The position numbers and the translations under genes are program-made. DNA of 64,000 bases from Paenibacillus tuaregi (GTDB lineage Bacteria; Bacillota; Bacilli; Paenibacillales; Paenibacillaceae), in the NCBI RefSeq assembly GCF_900086655.1, contig NZ_LT575476.1:4428934-4492933 (forward strand), read 5' to 3'. Below the pieces are notes generated by a model. It saw only the letters and a list, made by a program, of their open reading frames with translations, did no database searches and was not told the DNA's origin. This document shows positions 8,153-17,060 of the stretch, piece by piece. Positions within the stretch are counted from its first letter, which is position 1. Each line of letters begins with the position of its first letter.

Positions 8153-9988
8153 CTATACCCCCTTCTTCATAACCGGGAGTTTGATAATAACTTCCGTTCC
8201 CCGGTTCTCCTGACTATCAATGGACACGCCATAGTCTTCTCCGTAATTGAGACGCAGGCGTTCATGCACATTCAGAATCCCGATATGCTGCTCGGAGCCC
8301 CCGCTGCCGGACTGCGGGGACGCGGCGGTCAACCTTTCCCGGATAGCCCTGAGTTTATCCGCAGGAATTCCCCAGCCATTATCCGACACCGTAATGGTAA
8401 TGAAGTCCCCTGCCCCTGCCGCGACAACCGAAATGCGGTTATCCTCCTCATGGGCACGGAAGCCGTGCACAATGTAATTTTCCACAATGGGTTGAATCAG
8501 AAGCTTGATAATTTGGCAGCTGCTAATTTCAGGGTCCATGCTTACCTCCGTCTGAAGCCGCCCTTCATACCGGAAACGAAACAAATCCAGGTAGATGGAG
8601 ATCATCTCCATCTCCTCCTCAATCGTCACAATAGTGCTCTTCTTGACCATATTCCGGAACATCACGGAAAGGCTGTAGATCATCTGACCGACATCACGGG
8701 CCCCTTTGTCATAAGCCTTCATGCGGATGGACTCCAGGGTATTGTACAGAAAATGCGGATTAATCTGGGATTGCAGCGCCACAAGCTCGGCATTCTTCTG
8801 TTTGATTTCGGACGTATATACTCTGTCGATATGCTGTTCAAGACTTTCACACATGGCATTGAACCTCTGTGAGATTTGCTTCAGCTCATCCTCCCCCGGC
8901 ATTTGAATCCGGGTGGTCAGATCCCCGTCCCCAATCCGGCTCATGGAGCGGATAATACGCTGAATCTTTTTGGAGTATTTGCGGATAATCGATGTTGTGA
9001 TCATGACACTGGCGACGATAAATATAAAAGTAACCAGAATAAGTCCTGTCCTTAAGCTGCCTGTGCTCTTCTCGATTGAAGACTTGGATACAATGCCGAC
9101 CACGGACAAGCCCGCATTTCCGATATTGAGCACATTGATCTTGGACTCTTCCTCAAGCTGAGTCCACTCCCCGCTATTCTCAAGCTTGTCGCGGTAAGGA
9201 TAAATTTTGCCGAAATAAGTCTGCTCCGAGTCATAGATTACCCGGCCTTGAGCCGTGATCACAAGCACCCTGCCGTTGCCTACCGGTGCCCTGGAGTTCA
9301 GCCAGTTCGTAATCTGATAAGGATCAAATTCCACGGTCAGCATGCCGATCCGCTGCAGGGTCCAAGGATCTTGCAGCTCCCTGGCGTAAGAATACAAGGA
9401 AATATCGGGCCGGAGCAGCCGGGGAACTTCCCGTTTCACCGGCAGCGTATCCCAGGGGTGCTGTCTTCTCTTGGCAATCCAGTCCTTAAGCGACGGCACG
9501 GAAGCGGTTTCATAATCAATCTGCTGATTGTCCCGGCTGATCGAGAGATAGAAATTCATCGGATAGCTGAAGATGGACAAACCCACGGCCCCTTTCTCCT
9601 GCTCCAGATAAGACTTGAACGTGGCACTGAAGGAGTTCATCCGCTGCTCTCCCGATTTCGAGAAGTTGTCCAGCCTATAGCTCAAATAGCTCTCATAATT
9701 GTGGGTAAGAAAATTCATCAGCTCATCGCTTAGCGATGCGTCCGCATAGACCGTCTGTATGGTGTTCTGCAGATTCTCATACTGCCTGCTTAAATACAGG
9801 CTCAGCACGTGGGCTGTCTTCAGATTGGCATCCGTCTCCTCTCGGATGATTCTCTGTACCTGATATTGATACACCATCACTGCCGCAGTGGCGAACAGAA
9901 TGATCATCACCGCCGAGTAGAGGAGAATGATCTTGTTGAACATTTTCCTTTTCAGATGATTCCGGTAAAATCTGCGAATTTTAGACAT
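8153..9988 (-). CDS. YesM-type membrane sensor histidine kinase
   Basis: This 611-residue kinase has a membrane segment near residues 15-37, an extracytoplasmic Cache-like sensor region, a second membrane segment near 300-320, a HAMP linker, a His_kinase domain with LQSQINPHFLYNTLES (phospho-accepting His in the NPHFLYN motif) and a C-terminal ATPase domain with DNGWGIP. This is the architecture of YesM/LytS-type kinases that pair with YesN-type AraC regulators, as here. The signal is probably the released sugar or its loaded binding protein (inference). The gene is divergent from the alpha-mannosidase gene, sharing a 313-nt control region. Confidence 0.92.
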   Translation of the reverse strand: MSKIRRFYRNHLKRKMFNKIILLYSAVMIILFATAAVMVYQYQVQRIIREETDANLKTAHVLSLYLSRQYENLQNTIQTVYADASLSDELMNFLTHNYESYLSYRLDNFSKSGEQRMNSFSATFKSYLEQEKGAVGLSIFSYPMNFYLSISRDNQQIDYETASVPSLKDWIAKRRQHPWDTLPVKREVPRLLRPDISLYSYARELQDPWTLQRIGMLTVEFDPYQITNWLNSRAPVGNGRVLVITAQGRVIYDSEQTYFGKIYPYRDKLENSGEWTQLEEESKINVLNIGNAGLSVVGIVSKSSIEKSTGSLRTGLILVTFIFIVASVMITTSIIRKYSKKIQRIIRSMSRIGDGDLTTRIQMPGEDELKQISQRFNAMCESLEQHIDRVYTSEIKQKNAELVALQSQINPHFLYNTLESIRMKAYDKGARDVGQMIYSLSVMFRNMVKKSTIVTIEEEMEMISIYLDLFRFRYEGRLQTEVSMDPEISSCQIIKLLIQPIVENYIVHGFRAHEEDNRISVVAAGAGDFITITVSDNGWGIPADKLRAIRERLTAASPQSGSGGSEQHIGILNVHERLRLNYGEDYGVSIDSQENRGTEVIIKLPVMKKGV

Positions 9989-10151
9989 CCGTTGCTTTGG
10001 CCTGCCTTTCGGGTGCTTATTTGGGTTCAGTGTACCACCGCACTCCAGAATCCGGCAAACCTACTTTGTTACATTTTTCATAAACTTCAGCTGTCGGTTA
10101 ACCTGCCCATAGCTCGCCAATTAGCCGATTTCCTGATCCCGGAAAAAAAAT

Positions 10152-10243
10152 TTGATTAAACCCTTCCCGCTGACTATAATGAATCATGATCCCCTAGATC
10201 ACCGTAATTTTAAGCTCTGCAGCACTGTGGCACCACAGGTGCC
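10152..10243 (+). promoter_or_regulatory. Promoter and leader hairpin of the alpha-mannosidase gene
   Basis: TTGATT at 10152-10157 and TATAAT at 10175-10180 are spaced 17 bp and form a good sigma-A promoter on the plus strand. In the resulting leader of about 115 nt there is a perfect 6-bp hairpin with 3-nt loop at 10229-10243 (GGCACC / GGTGCC). The rest of the divergent gap 9989-10301 shows no other clear element. Confidence 0.6.
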
Positions 10244-10301
10244 GTTACGCATATATTTCCTCTCACTGCCTGCTGTTCAACATGAAGGAGGCTTTTTTGC
10301 C

Positions 10302-13300
10302 ATGTTCTTAACCCAGCACAAAATTGGCAACCGGCTCCACGAGCTGTCCGGTTACCGTTACCGTGATTCCCAATCGATCTCCAGCTTCAAATCTCTGGAA
10401 GACACCCGAAAAGAAATAAACCCTTCAGTTCCTGAAGTGAATGCAAATTGGAACACGCTTCCCGTAGGCGGAACGTGGACCGGACGCGATCTATATCTGT
10501 GGCTGTCGGCCGTTGTCGAAGTTCCAGCCTCGTGGTCTGGACGCCGCATTCTCGGCCGCTTTGACTTCGGGGAGACAGGCGGGGGCAACAACTCCGGCTT
10601 CGAATCCTTGTTCTACCTGCACGGCAAACCCTATCAAGGCGTGGATTCCAATCATATGGAAGTGTTCTTTAATGAGGAAATGGCAGGAACCTGCGTGGAA
10701 CTGAAGTTCCGCTTATGGTCAGGACTCGAAGGCGGAGGACAGCCGAAAAACCAGACCCACGGCGTGAAGCTGGCTGAAATATGCTGGTTGGATGAAAAAG
10801 TTGACGATTACTACTACACTCTGCTTGCCGTATCCGAAACCGTAAAGGTACTGGATGAGAATATGGCGGAGCGGGCCAAGCTGCTCAAAGCGGCGGACGA
10901 TTCCCTCCTGCGGATTGACTGGAGCGAACCCGGATCGGAAGAATTCTACGCTTCTGTATATGAGGCCTGCGACTTCCTGTCGGACGCCATTGACCATATG
11001 GAGAAAACCTCGCCGGTTCAAATCACCTGTATCGGCCATACCCACATTGACGTAGCTTGGCTGTGGAGGCTGAAGCATACCCGGGAGAAATGTGCCCGCT
11101 CCTTCTCGACGGTGATGAGATTGATGGAAATGTACCCGGAATATGTGTTCCTACAGACCCAGCCTCAGCTCTACGAATATGTGAAGGAAGATTACCCTGA
11201 GCTGTACGAGAAGATCAAAGAACGCGTTGCCGAAGGACGGTGGGAAGCCGGCGGCGGCATGTGGCTGGAAGCCGACTGCAACCTGACCTCGGGTGAATCC
11301 CTGGTTAGACAACTTCTGGTTGGCACCCGCTTCTTCAAGCAGGAATTTGATGCAGACTGCGATTACCTCTGGCTGCCCGATGTGTTCGGATACAGTTGGT
11401 CGCTTCCGCAAATCCTGAAGAAATCTGGGATTCACACCTTCATGACCACCAAGATCAGCTGGAACCAGTATAACCGGATGCCTCATGACACTTTCAAGTG
11501 GCGCGGAATCGATGGCACCGAAATTCTCACCCACTTTATCACAACCACAGAGCCATGGTCGCAGCCAGGGTCATGGTTCTACACCTACAACGGTCAGATC
11601 ATTCCGAAGACCGTTAAAGGAAGCTGGGATGCATACCGGGATAAAGAGATGAACCAGGAGCTCCTCCTCTCCTACGGCTATGGCGATGGCGGTGGCGGGG
11701 TTAACCGGGAGATGCTGGAGATGCGCCGCAGACTGGATCGTATGCCAGGGCTGCCTAAGCTAGAGACCGGCCGTGCGGACGAATATTTCCGCAAGTTGAA
11801 CAAGACTGTGGAAGACACCACCAGCTATGTTCATACCTGGGATGGGGAGCTGTATCTGGAGTACCACCGGGGCACCTATACAAGTCAGGCCCACAATAAG
11901 CGGATGAACCGCAAGCTGGAACTGCTCTACCGCCAGAGTGAATGGCTCGGCGTGGCACATAGTGTGCTGATGGGAGACTTTGGTTTGTACCGCAGCGGAG
12001 AGCTGAATGAGGGCTGGAAGATCATTCTCCGCAATCAGTTCCATGATATCATTCCTGGCTCCTCCATTCGTGAAGTGTATGAGGACAGCAGAATTGAATA
12101 TGAAGAGGCCGAGAGAATCGGTTTGGAAGCCTGGAATCAGGCTGAACAGGCTCTGATCCATAACTCCCAGCCGAATGTGTATACCGTTTGGAATTCATCC
12201 CCTTGGGCAGAGACCCAGCTGGTACAGATTCCGATAGAAGGCACTTCGGAGAACCGTGTCTGGAGAGATTGTGACGGGCGTTCGCTGGCAGCTCAAGTAG
12301 AAGACGGACATTGGATGATCGAAGTAAGGGATGTGCCTGCGATGGGCTGGACTTCGATCCGTCTGGAGGAAGGCGATGCTGCTGCCGCCGAGGCTGGATC
12401 TCCGTTCACGATCAAACCGGATGGGATTACGACCCCTTATTATGAATTGCAGTGGAACGAACACGGGCAGCTGACCCGAATTTATGATATTGCCGAAGAT
12501 CGTGAAGTCTTGGCTGCAGGGGCAAAGGGCAATGTATTCCAGCTGTTTGAAGACAAGCCTCTTGCGCACGAGGCATGGGATATCGATATTTTCTACCAGC
12601 AGAAATCAAAGGAATTGAACGGTCTTGTTGACTCCAAAGTGGTAGAAACTGGCCCGCTTCGGACTGTCATCCGCTTTGAGTGGAAATACAGCAAGTCCAC
12701 GCTTAGCCAGAATATGATCGTGTATGCGAACTCCCGCCGGATTGACTTCGTAACCGAAGCCGACTGGCATGAGCGCCAGCAGCTTCTTAAAGTCGCATTC
12801 CCGGTCAATATCCGGGCGACTGAAGCTACTTATGACATCCAGTACGGCAACGTGAAGCGCCCAACACACTGGAACACAAGCTGGGATGCCGCAAGATTCG
12901 AGACGGTTGGCCATCAGTGGGCAGATCTGTCTGACAAAGGATATGGAGTCAGCCTGATGAATGACTGCAAGTACGGCTATGACATCAAGAACAATGTCCT
13001 GCGGCTATCACTCATTAAATGTGCGATCCACCCGGACACAGAAGCCGATCAAGGCTACCATACGTTCACCTATTCCCTGTTCCCGCATACTGGCGACTGG
13101 CTGCAAGGGGATACGGTGCGAAGTGCCTGGGCACTGAACAACCCGCTGCGGGTGGCCGAAGGCGTTCAGACTACTCCGTCCTTGTCCATGTTCAGACTAT
13201 CTCGCAGCACAGCCATGATCTCCGCTGTGAAGAAATCCGAAGACCGGAACAGAGTCATCGTTCGGGTTCACGATTTCTCGGGCACCTGCTCATCTCTAAC

Positions 13301-13445
13301 TCTGGAGAGCGACTTTAAGATTGCCTCCTGGACCGAATGCAATCTGATGGAGCAGCCTGAAGGCGAGGTATCCACAGATCCAAGCATTACCTTTGTGCTT
13401 GAGCCGTACGAGATCAAGACCTTTGAAATTGATTTGAAAATTTAA
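10302..13445 (+). CDS. GH38 alpha-mannosidase
   Basis: This enzyme removes alpha-linked mannose from glycans. It is 1047 residues, without a signal peptide, so it acts in the cytoplasm on imported oligosaccharide. The N-terminal region precedes the catalytic (alpha/beta)7 domain with the zinc motif HTHID (His246, His248, Asp250) and the nucleophile Asp360 in WLPDVFGYS. The middle region and C-terminal beta-sandwich domains complete the class II layout. AAGGAGG lies 10 nt before the ATG at 10302; an in-frame extension to 10152 has no RBS and overlaps the promoter. It is divergent from the YesM/YesN pair and followed by a strong terminator, so it is probably monocistronic. Its presence beside GH85 points to N-glycan trimming. 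Confidence 0.95.
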   Translation: MFLTQHKIGNRLHELSGYRYRDSQSISSFKSLEDTRKEINPSVPEVNANWNTLPVGGTWTGRDLYLWLSAVVEVPASWSGRRILGRFDFGETGGGNNSGFESLFYLHGKPYQGVDSNHMEVFFNEEMAGTCVELKFRLWSGLEGGGQPKNQTHGVKLAEICWLDEKVDDYYYTLLAVSETVKVLDENMAERAKLLKAADDSLLRIDWSEPGSEEFYASVYEACDFLSDAIDHMEKTSPVQITCIGHTHIDVAWLWRLKHTREKCARSFSTVMRLMEMYPEYVFLQTQPQLYEYVKEDYPELYEKIKERVAEGRWEAGGGMWLEADCNLTSGESLVRQLLVGTRFFKQEFDADCDYLWLPDVFGYSWSLPQILKKSGIHTFMTTKISWNQYNRMPHDTFKWRGIDGTEILTHFITTTEPWSQPGSWFYTYNGQIIPKTVKGSWDAYRDKEMNQELLLSYGYGDGGGGVNREMLEMRRRLDRMPGLPKLETGRADEYFRKLNKTVEDTTSYVHTWDGELYLEYHRGTYTSQAHNKRMNRKLELLYRQSEWLGVAHSVLMGDFGLYRSGELNEGWKIILRNQFHDIIPGSSIREVYEDSRIEYEEAERIGLEAWNQAEQALIHNSQPNVYTVWNSSPWAETQLVQIPIEGTSENRVWRDCDGRSLAAQVEDGHWMIEVRDVPAMGWTSIRLEEGDAAAAEAGSPFTIKPDGITTPYYELQWNEHGQLTRIYDIAEDREVLAAGAKGNVFQLFEDKPLAHEAWDIDIFYQQKSKELNGLVDSKVVETGPLRTVIRFEWKYSKSTLSQNMIVYANSRRIDFVTEADWHERQQLLKVAFPVNIRATEATYDIQYGNVKRPTHWNTSWDAARFETVGHQWADLSDKGYGVSLMNDCKYGYDIKNNVLRLSLIKCAIHPDTEADQGYHTFTYSLFPHTGDWLQGDTVRSAWALNNPLRVAEGVQTTPSLSMFRLSRSTAMISAVKKSEDRNRVIVRVHDFSGTCSSLTLESDFKIASWTECNLMEQPEGEVSTDPSITFVLEPYEIKTFEIDLKI

Positions 13446-13536
13446 CTTGGAAGATAAGAATCACAGGATTCACGAATCAAAGAATCAAGAATTAAAAAAT
13501 CAGGGATCAATAGTCTAGAACAAACATCAAAAAATC

Positions 13537-13578
13537 AAAAACAGGCCAACCGGGACCATCCCCCCATTGGCCTGTTTT
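13537..13578. terminator. Bidirectional terminator between alpha-mannosidase and ykoC
   Basis: A 12-bp perfect stem (AAAACAGGCCAA / TTGGCCTGTTTT) with a 17-nt loop sits between convergent genes. It ends in T-rich sequence on the plus strand and is preceded by A-rich sequence, so it can serve both directions. The 13446-13536 stretch before it is unusually rich in AATCA-like words. Confidence 0.75.
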
Positions 13579-13656
13579 CTTTATTCATTCAATCTTCCTT
13601 AACGCCTGCTGTTCTCTGCAATGAGACGTTTTATTTGGGCGAGGGAATGTTGAATT

Positions 13657-14460
13657 TCAACGATATCGCACGTCTGTTATCCCGAACACGGCTAAACCCT
13701 CTCCCGCCCAATATGCCGCCGCAACCACCGTCCCGAAGAGAAGCACTGTATAAACATCATAACGGGTATATTTTGAAGGGTAATAATAAGTTCTCGTCCG
13801 GTTCCGGTTAAATCTCTTCGACTCCATTGCTACCGCAACCCGGCTTGCGCGGCGGATGCTCTGGGCCAGCAAGGGTACCCCGTAAAGCTTCACCTGCCCT
13901 ACAACTCCCTTGAGTCCGCCTCTGGCTCTGATCCCACGGATCTGAAGGGCCTGCCTGCGGATCTGGAACTCCTCCCAGACCATCGGCAGCAGCCGGATGG
14001 AAGCCATGAAGCTGTAGGCGAATTTGGCCGGCAGCTTGAACTTCTGCATCAGCGCATAGAAGAGGTCCACCGATGAAGTCGTCAACACGAACAGAAGCCC
14101 CTCCGCGGCAAAAGCAACCGACTTGAACCCGATATGGATTCCCCGGTGAAAGCTCTCTTCCGAAATCCGGACAAGCCCCCATGACCACCAGAGATGGTCG
14201 CCCTTCCCGAACAAAATCATAGTTGAAGAAGAGGAAATAAATATCAGGATGAACGGTAGCACAATAAGGAATACCTTCCACGGCGGGTGCCCGCTTAAGG
14301 CAAACAGCATCACCGTAAACAGCAGTGCCTGATACAGTATAAAGTCCAGGCTATGGGTAAACAACGTGACGAGAAACATCGACATGACCAGTGCGATCTT
14401 CAATGCCGGGTTCGCTTTATGCAGCCAAGTGTGCCACCGGGAGTTAAGAAACTGATTCAT
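13657..14460 (-). CDS. ykoC: ECF transporter T component, YkoC-like
   Basis: This 267-residue integral membrane protein is the transmembrane coupling subunit (EcfT/CbiQ family) of an energy-coupling factor importer. Several hydrophobic helices fill the first half. The cytoplasmic region carries the Arg-rich helices that dock to the ATPase (FQIRRQALQIRGIRARGG and SIRRASRVAVAMESKRFN). It overlaps the ATPase gene by 4 nt (ATGA), indicating translational coupling. With YkoE and YkoD upstream behind a TPP riboswitch it should form the hydroxymethylpyrimidine (thiamine precursor) uptake system; substrate is inferred from that context and known ykoEDC operons. Confidence 0.88.
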   Translation of the reverse strand: MNQFLNSRWHTWLHKANPALKIALVMSMFLVTLFTHSLDFILYQALLFTVMLFALSGHPPWKVFLIVLPFILIFISSSSTMILFGKGDHLWWSWGLVRISEESFHRGIHIGFKSVAFAAEGLLFVLTTSSVDLFYALMQKFKLPAKFAYSFMASIRLLPMVWEEFQIRRQALQIRGIRARGGLKGVVGQVKLYGVPLLAQSIRRASRVAVAMESKRFNRNRTRTYYYPSKYTRYDVYTVLLFGTVVAAAYWAGEGLAVFGITDVRYR

Positions 14461-16133
14461 TGCTTATCCTCCTTAGGCACATCCATGAAGCCGGAAGGCG
14501 TCCTAAGATCAGCTCGTTCCCTATTAGGACTGATGTTTCCGCGCTGCCGTCCATCCGGGCTAATGCCCATCAAATCGCCTCTTCTCGTAATCCCCTGACT
14601 AGTCAGCCTGCCCTCGCTGATTATCCACCGGCGGGTGGCTATTGCCTCGCTGATCCATTCCTCATGGGTAACCATCAGAATTGCTGTGCCTTGACCGCGC
14701 AGAGACTCACACAACTCCAGAATCGCAAACGTATTTACCGCATCCTGCCCGAAGGTTGGCTCATCCAGCAGGAGCAGCGGCTTTCTCCACACCATGGCCG
14801 TGGCTACGCTCAGTCTGCGCTTCTGGCCCAGCGAGAGATGATAGGGATGCCGTCCCCCCAAGCCCTCGAGCCCAAACTGTCTCAGCACCACGTCCGCGGA
14901 ACTCGATTTTCCCTCGTTCTGTACCTGAGTCTTTGCGGTTTCATACTTAAGTGAAGCCATAATCTCATCCGCTGCCGTATCCGCAATAAATTGAAACTCC
15001 GGGTTCTGAAACACAAAACCGATGCAACCCGGCACCGACTTCCACCGATCCTTCCTCCGGCCGCTCCACCCCGCAGGCTGTCCAAGCAGGAGATAGGTTC
15101 CCACCGAAGGGATCAAAGACATCAAGCTCAATAAAAGCGAGCTTTTGCCCGCCCCGTTAGGGCCTGTCACCGCAATAAAGTCTCCCGGATACACCGCAGC
15201 ACCATCCACCTCAATCACAGGCTGGCGTCCCCGCAGTCCGGTAAATGCCCTTAACCGCAGCACTTCATTGGTTGGGGTGACAACCTCCTCACCCCTGCAA
15301 AGATCGGCATCACGGGCCTCCTCTGCTTCCCCCACGGAACCGAATACTTTCATTCCCCGTGTGGACGACAAGTAATCCTCCCATATTCCCGGATACCATA
15401 CCCCGTAATCCTGCAGCTCCTTACGGTACTGTGCAAATACCTTCTCCGGCCTTCCTTCCCCCACAATGCTCCCGCCAGGGCCGAACAGGATGACCCGGTC
15501 CACATAAGCGAAGATCTCCTCAATCCGGTGTTCCACAATGACCACCGTTCTTCCCTCACCAGCAGCCCTAACCGAATCCCAGATCTGCTTTCGCCCCTCG
15601 GGGTCAAGGAGGGCAGACGGCTCGTCAAGGAAGAGAACATCTGGGCCGAGCAGCAGGACAGATGCCAAGGCCAGGCGCTGCTTCATCCCTTGGGACAATG
15701 AATCGATAGGAACATGAATCCCGGTCAGCTGGAGCCCTACCTCCTGAAGCACTTCCTTGATACGGGGCTCCATCTCCTCCCGGGGAACGCCCAGATTCTC
15801 AAGCACAAAGGCAAGCTCTTCATCCACGTAAGGCATGCAGAACTGGGTATCCGGGTCTTGAAACACAAAACCCCAGGCCTCTGGCACAACCTGCTCTTTA
15901 CATCTCATCGGCACCTCCACAATATCAGGAATGATGCCGCATAACACTTGCATCAAGGTCGATTTGCCGCACCCGCTCGGCCCCAGCAGGAGCACCTTTT
16001 CACCTTTATGTATCGTGATGGAGAGGTCTTTAAAAACGAACGGGTCCTCAGCAGAGAACTTCAATCTTAAGTCCGTAACAGCGGCGGCAGGGGCCTCGCC
16101 CGCTCCCACAGAAACACCTATTTCCCGGACCAC
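14457..16133 (-). CDS. ykoD: Fused double ATPase of ECF transporter, YkoD-like
   Basis: This 558-residue protein carries two complete ABC ATPase domains in one chain. The first has Walker A GPSGCGKST, signature LSQGMKQRLALAS and Walker B DVLFLDEPS. The second has Walker A GPNGAGKSS, signature LSLGQKRRLSVAT and Walker B LLLLDEPTFGQD. It powers the YkoE/YkoC membrane pair. The fused layout matches YkoD, as opposed to separate EcfA1/EcfA2. The start lies 4 nt after the ykoE stop and the end overlaps ykoC by 4 nt. A C-terminal tail after the second domain has no recognised motif. Confidence 0.9.
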   Translation of the reverse strand: MVREIGVSVGAGEAPAAAVTDLRLKFSAEDPFVFKDLSITIHKGEKVLLLGPSGCGKSTLMQVLCGIIPDIVEVPMRCKEQVVPEAWGFVFQDPDTQFCMPYVDEELAFVLENLGVPREEMEPRIKEVLQEVGLQLTGIHVPIDSLSQGMKQRLALASVLLLGPDVLFLDEPSALLDPEGRKQIWDSVRAAGEGRTVVIVEHRIEEIFAYVDRVILFGPGGSIVGEGRPEKVFAQYRKELQDYGVWYPGIWEDYLSSTRGMKVFGSVGEAEEARDADLCRGEEVVTPTNEVLRLRAFTGLRGRQPVIEVDGAAVYPGDFIAVTGPNGAGKSSLLLSLMSLIPSVGTYLLLGQPAGWSGRRKDRWKSVPGCIGFVFQNPEFQFIADTAADEIMASLKYETAKTQVQNEGKSSSADVVLRQFGLEGLGGRHPYHLSLGQKRRLSVATAMVWRKPLLLLDEPTFGQDAVNTFAILELCESLRGQGTAILMVTHEEWISEAIATRRWIISEGRLTSQGITRRGDLMGISPDGRQRGNISPNRERADLRTPSGFMDVPKEDKQ

Positions 16134-16137
16134 GACG

Positions 16138-16752
16138 CTAGTCTTCCAAGGCCTGGTAATCTTTGTCCTGGAGCGGACGCAGCTGTCTGGTTACTCCCGT
16201 TGCCTCCACTGCCTTCACCAGGCCGTAAGCCAGGTAGCCGGCAATCACAGCGGAGCTGATAGCCCGCAGGACATACTTGAGGATCACCAGCCATGCCGGA
16301 TAATCCGCGAGGTAGCCATAATAAATATCCGGAATAATGGAGCCCGCAGCGGCACCGATCCCAGCAAGCGCGGCAGCTCCCGGGGTGAATCTTCTATACC
16401 GGAATGCCGCAAAGACCAGCTCCGCACCAAGACCCTGTACAATGCTGTAGAACACCAGCTGGATTCCCCATTCACTTCCGAACAAAATTTCCACATGGGA
16501 AGCGGCCACCTCAGCGATCAGCGCGATCCCCGGCTTGCGGATCAATAGAAAACACAGTGTGGGGGCGATGAACCACATCCCGTATACAATCTCATTGGAT
16601 TCTTTAAAAAATGGGGTGAACAGGCTGTAGACAGAGCTCCAGAAATGATAGACAACCCCAAGCACCAGCGATACAAAGACGGTAACGAGCAAATCGCTCA
16701 GCTTCAGTCCTCTCCCTCTTCCCCGGTTAACAGCTTCTTGCATGTAACTCAT
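16138..16752 (-). CDS. ykoE: ECF transporter substrate-binding S component, YkoE-like
   Basis: This 204-residue membrane protein is the substrate-specific subunit of the ECF importer. About five hydrophobic segments are visible, with LVTVFVSLVLGVVYHFWSSV near the N-terminus and acidic substrate-pocket candidates such as HVEILFGSEWG. Its position directly after a TPP riboswitch and ahead of YkoD/YkoC identifies the thiamine-precursor family. It is the first gene of the three-gene operon. The binding substrate (hydroxymethylpyrimidine or a related thiamine breakdown product) is inferred from riboswitch control. Confidence 0.87.
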   Translation of the reverse strand: MSYMQEAVNRGRGRGLKLSDLLVTVFVSLVLGVVYHFWSSVYSLFTPFFKESNEIVYGMWFIAPTLCFLLIRKPGIALIAEVAASHVEILFGSEWGIQLVFYSIVQGLGAELVFAAFRYRRFTPGAAALAGIGAAAGSIIPDIYYGYLADYPAWLVILKYVLRAISSAVIAGYLAYGLVKAVEATGVTRQLRPLQDKDYQALED

Positions 16753-16783
16753 CTCCTTCTTCTATACTATTGCATACAAAAAA

Positions 16784-16808
16784 GCCGTCTGAATAAAGCA
16801 CAGACGGC
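16784..16808 (-). terminator. Expression-platform terminator of the TPP riboswitch
   Basis: On the minus strand GCCGTCTG / CAGACGGC pair around a 9-nt loop and are followed by six T residues, ending about 25 nt before ykoE. It lies directly downstream of the aptamer, so TPP binding would favour this terminator and stop transcription of ykoEDC. Confidence 0.85.
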
Positions 16809-16810
16809 GG

Positions 16811-16916
16811 ACGGGTCCTCGGACGTTCGATTCTCTACGCTGGCATTATCCAGTTCAGATTAACGGTCAGCAGAGGAATATATCTGCAATCTCAGCCCAT
16901 TTCCACGAGCACCCGT
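16811..16916 (-). promoter_or_regulatory. TPP riboswitch (THI element)
   Basis: Read on the minus strand the element has the hallmark GGGCTGAGA, a GACCGTT segment, and CTGGATAATGCCAGCGTAG. The closing helix P1 is formed by ACGGGT (16911-16916) and ACCCGT (16811-16816), which are exact complements. It lies in the leader of ykoEDC, upstream of an intrinsic terminator, so it should turn the operon off when thiamine pyrophosphate is plentiful. Confidence 0.95.
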
Positions 16917-17060
16917 ATCCTATGCAATTGATCTTAACATACACTATTTCCCATTCAATCATCAAGTTAAAATATGCAATCCACCATGTTCATGGTTGAT
17001 TTAAACCTTGTTCTATGTCAATATAAGCTTTGTCTTATCTGTTTTTAAGGAGGAGGCCCA

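Noticed and set aside
10152..10301. Upstream in-frame extension of the alpha-mannosidase ORF by 50 codons
   Set aside because: It overlaps the TTGATT/TATAAT promoter and has no RBS, while AAGGAGG precedes ATG 10302.
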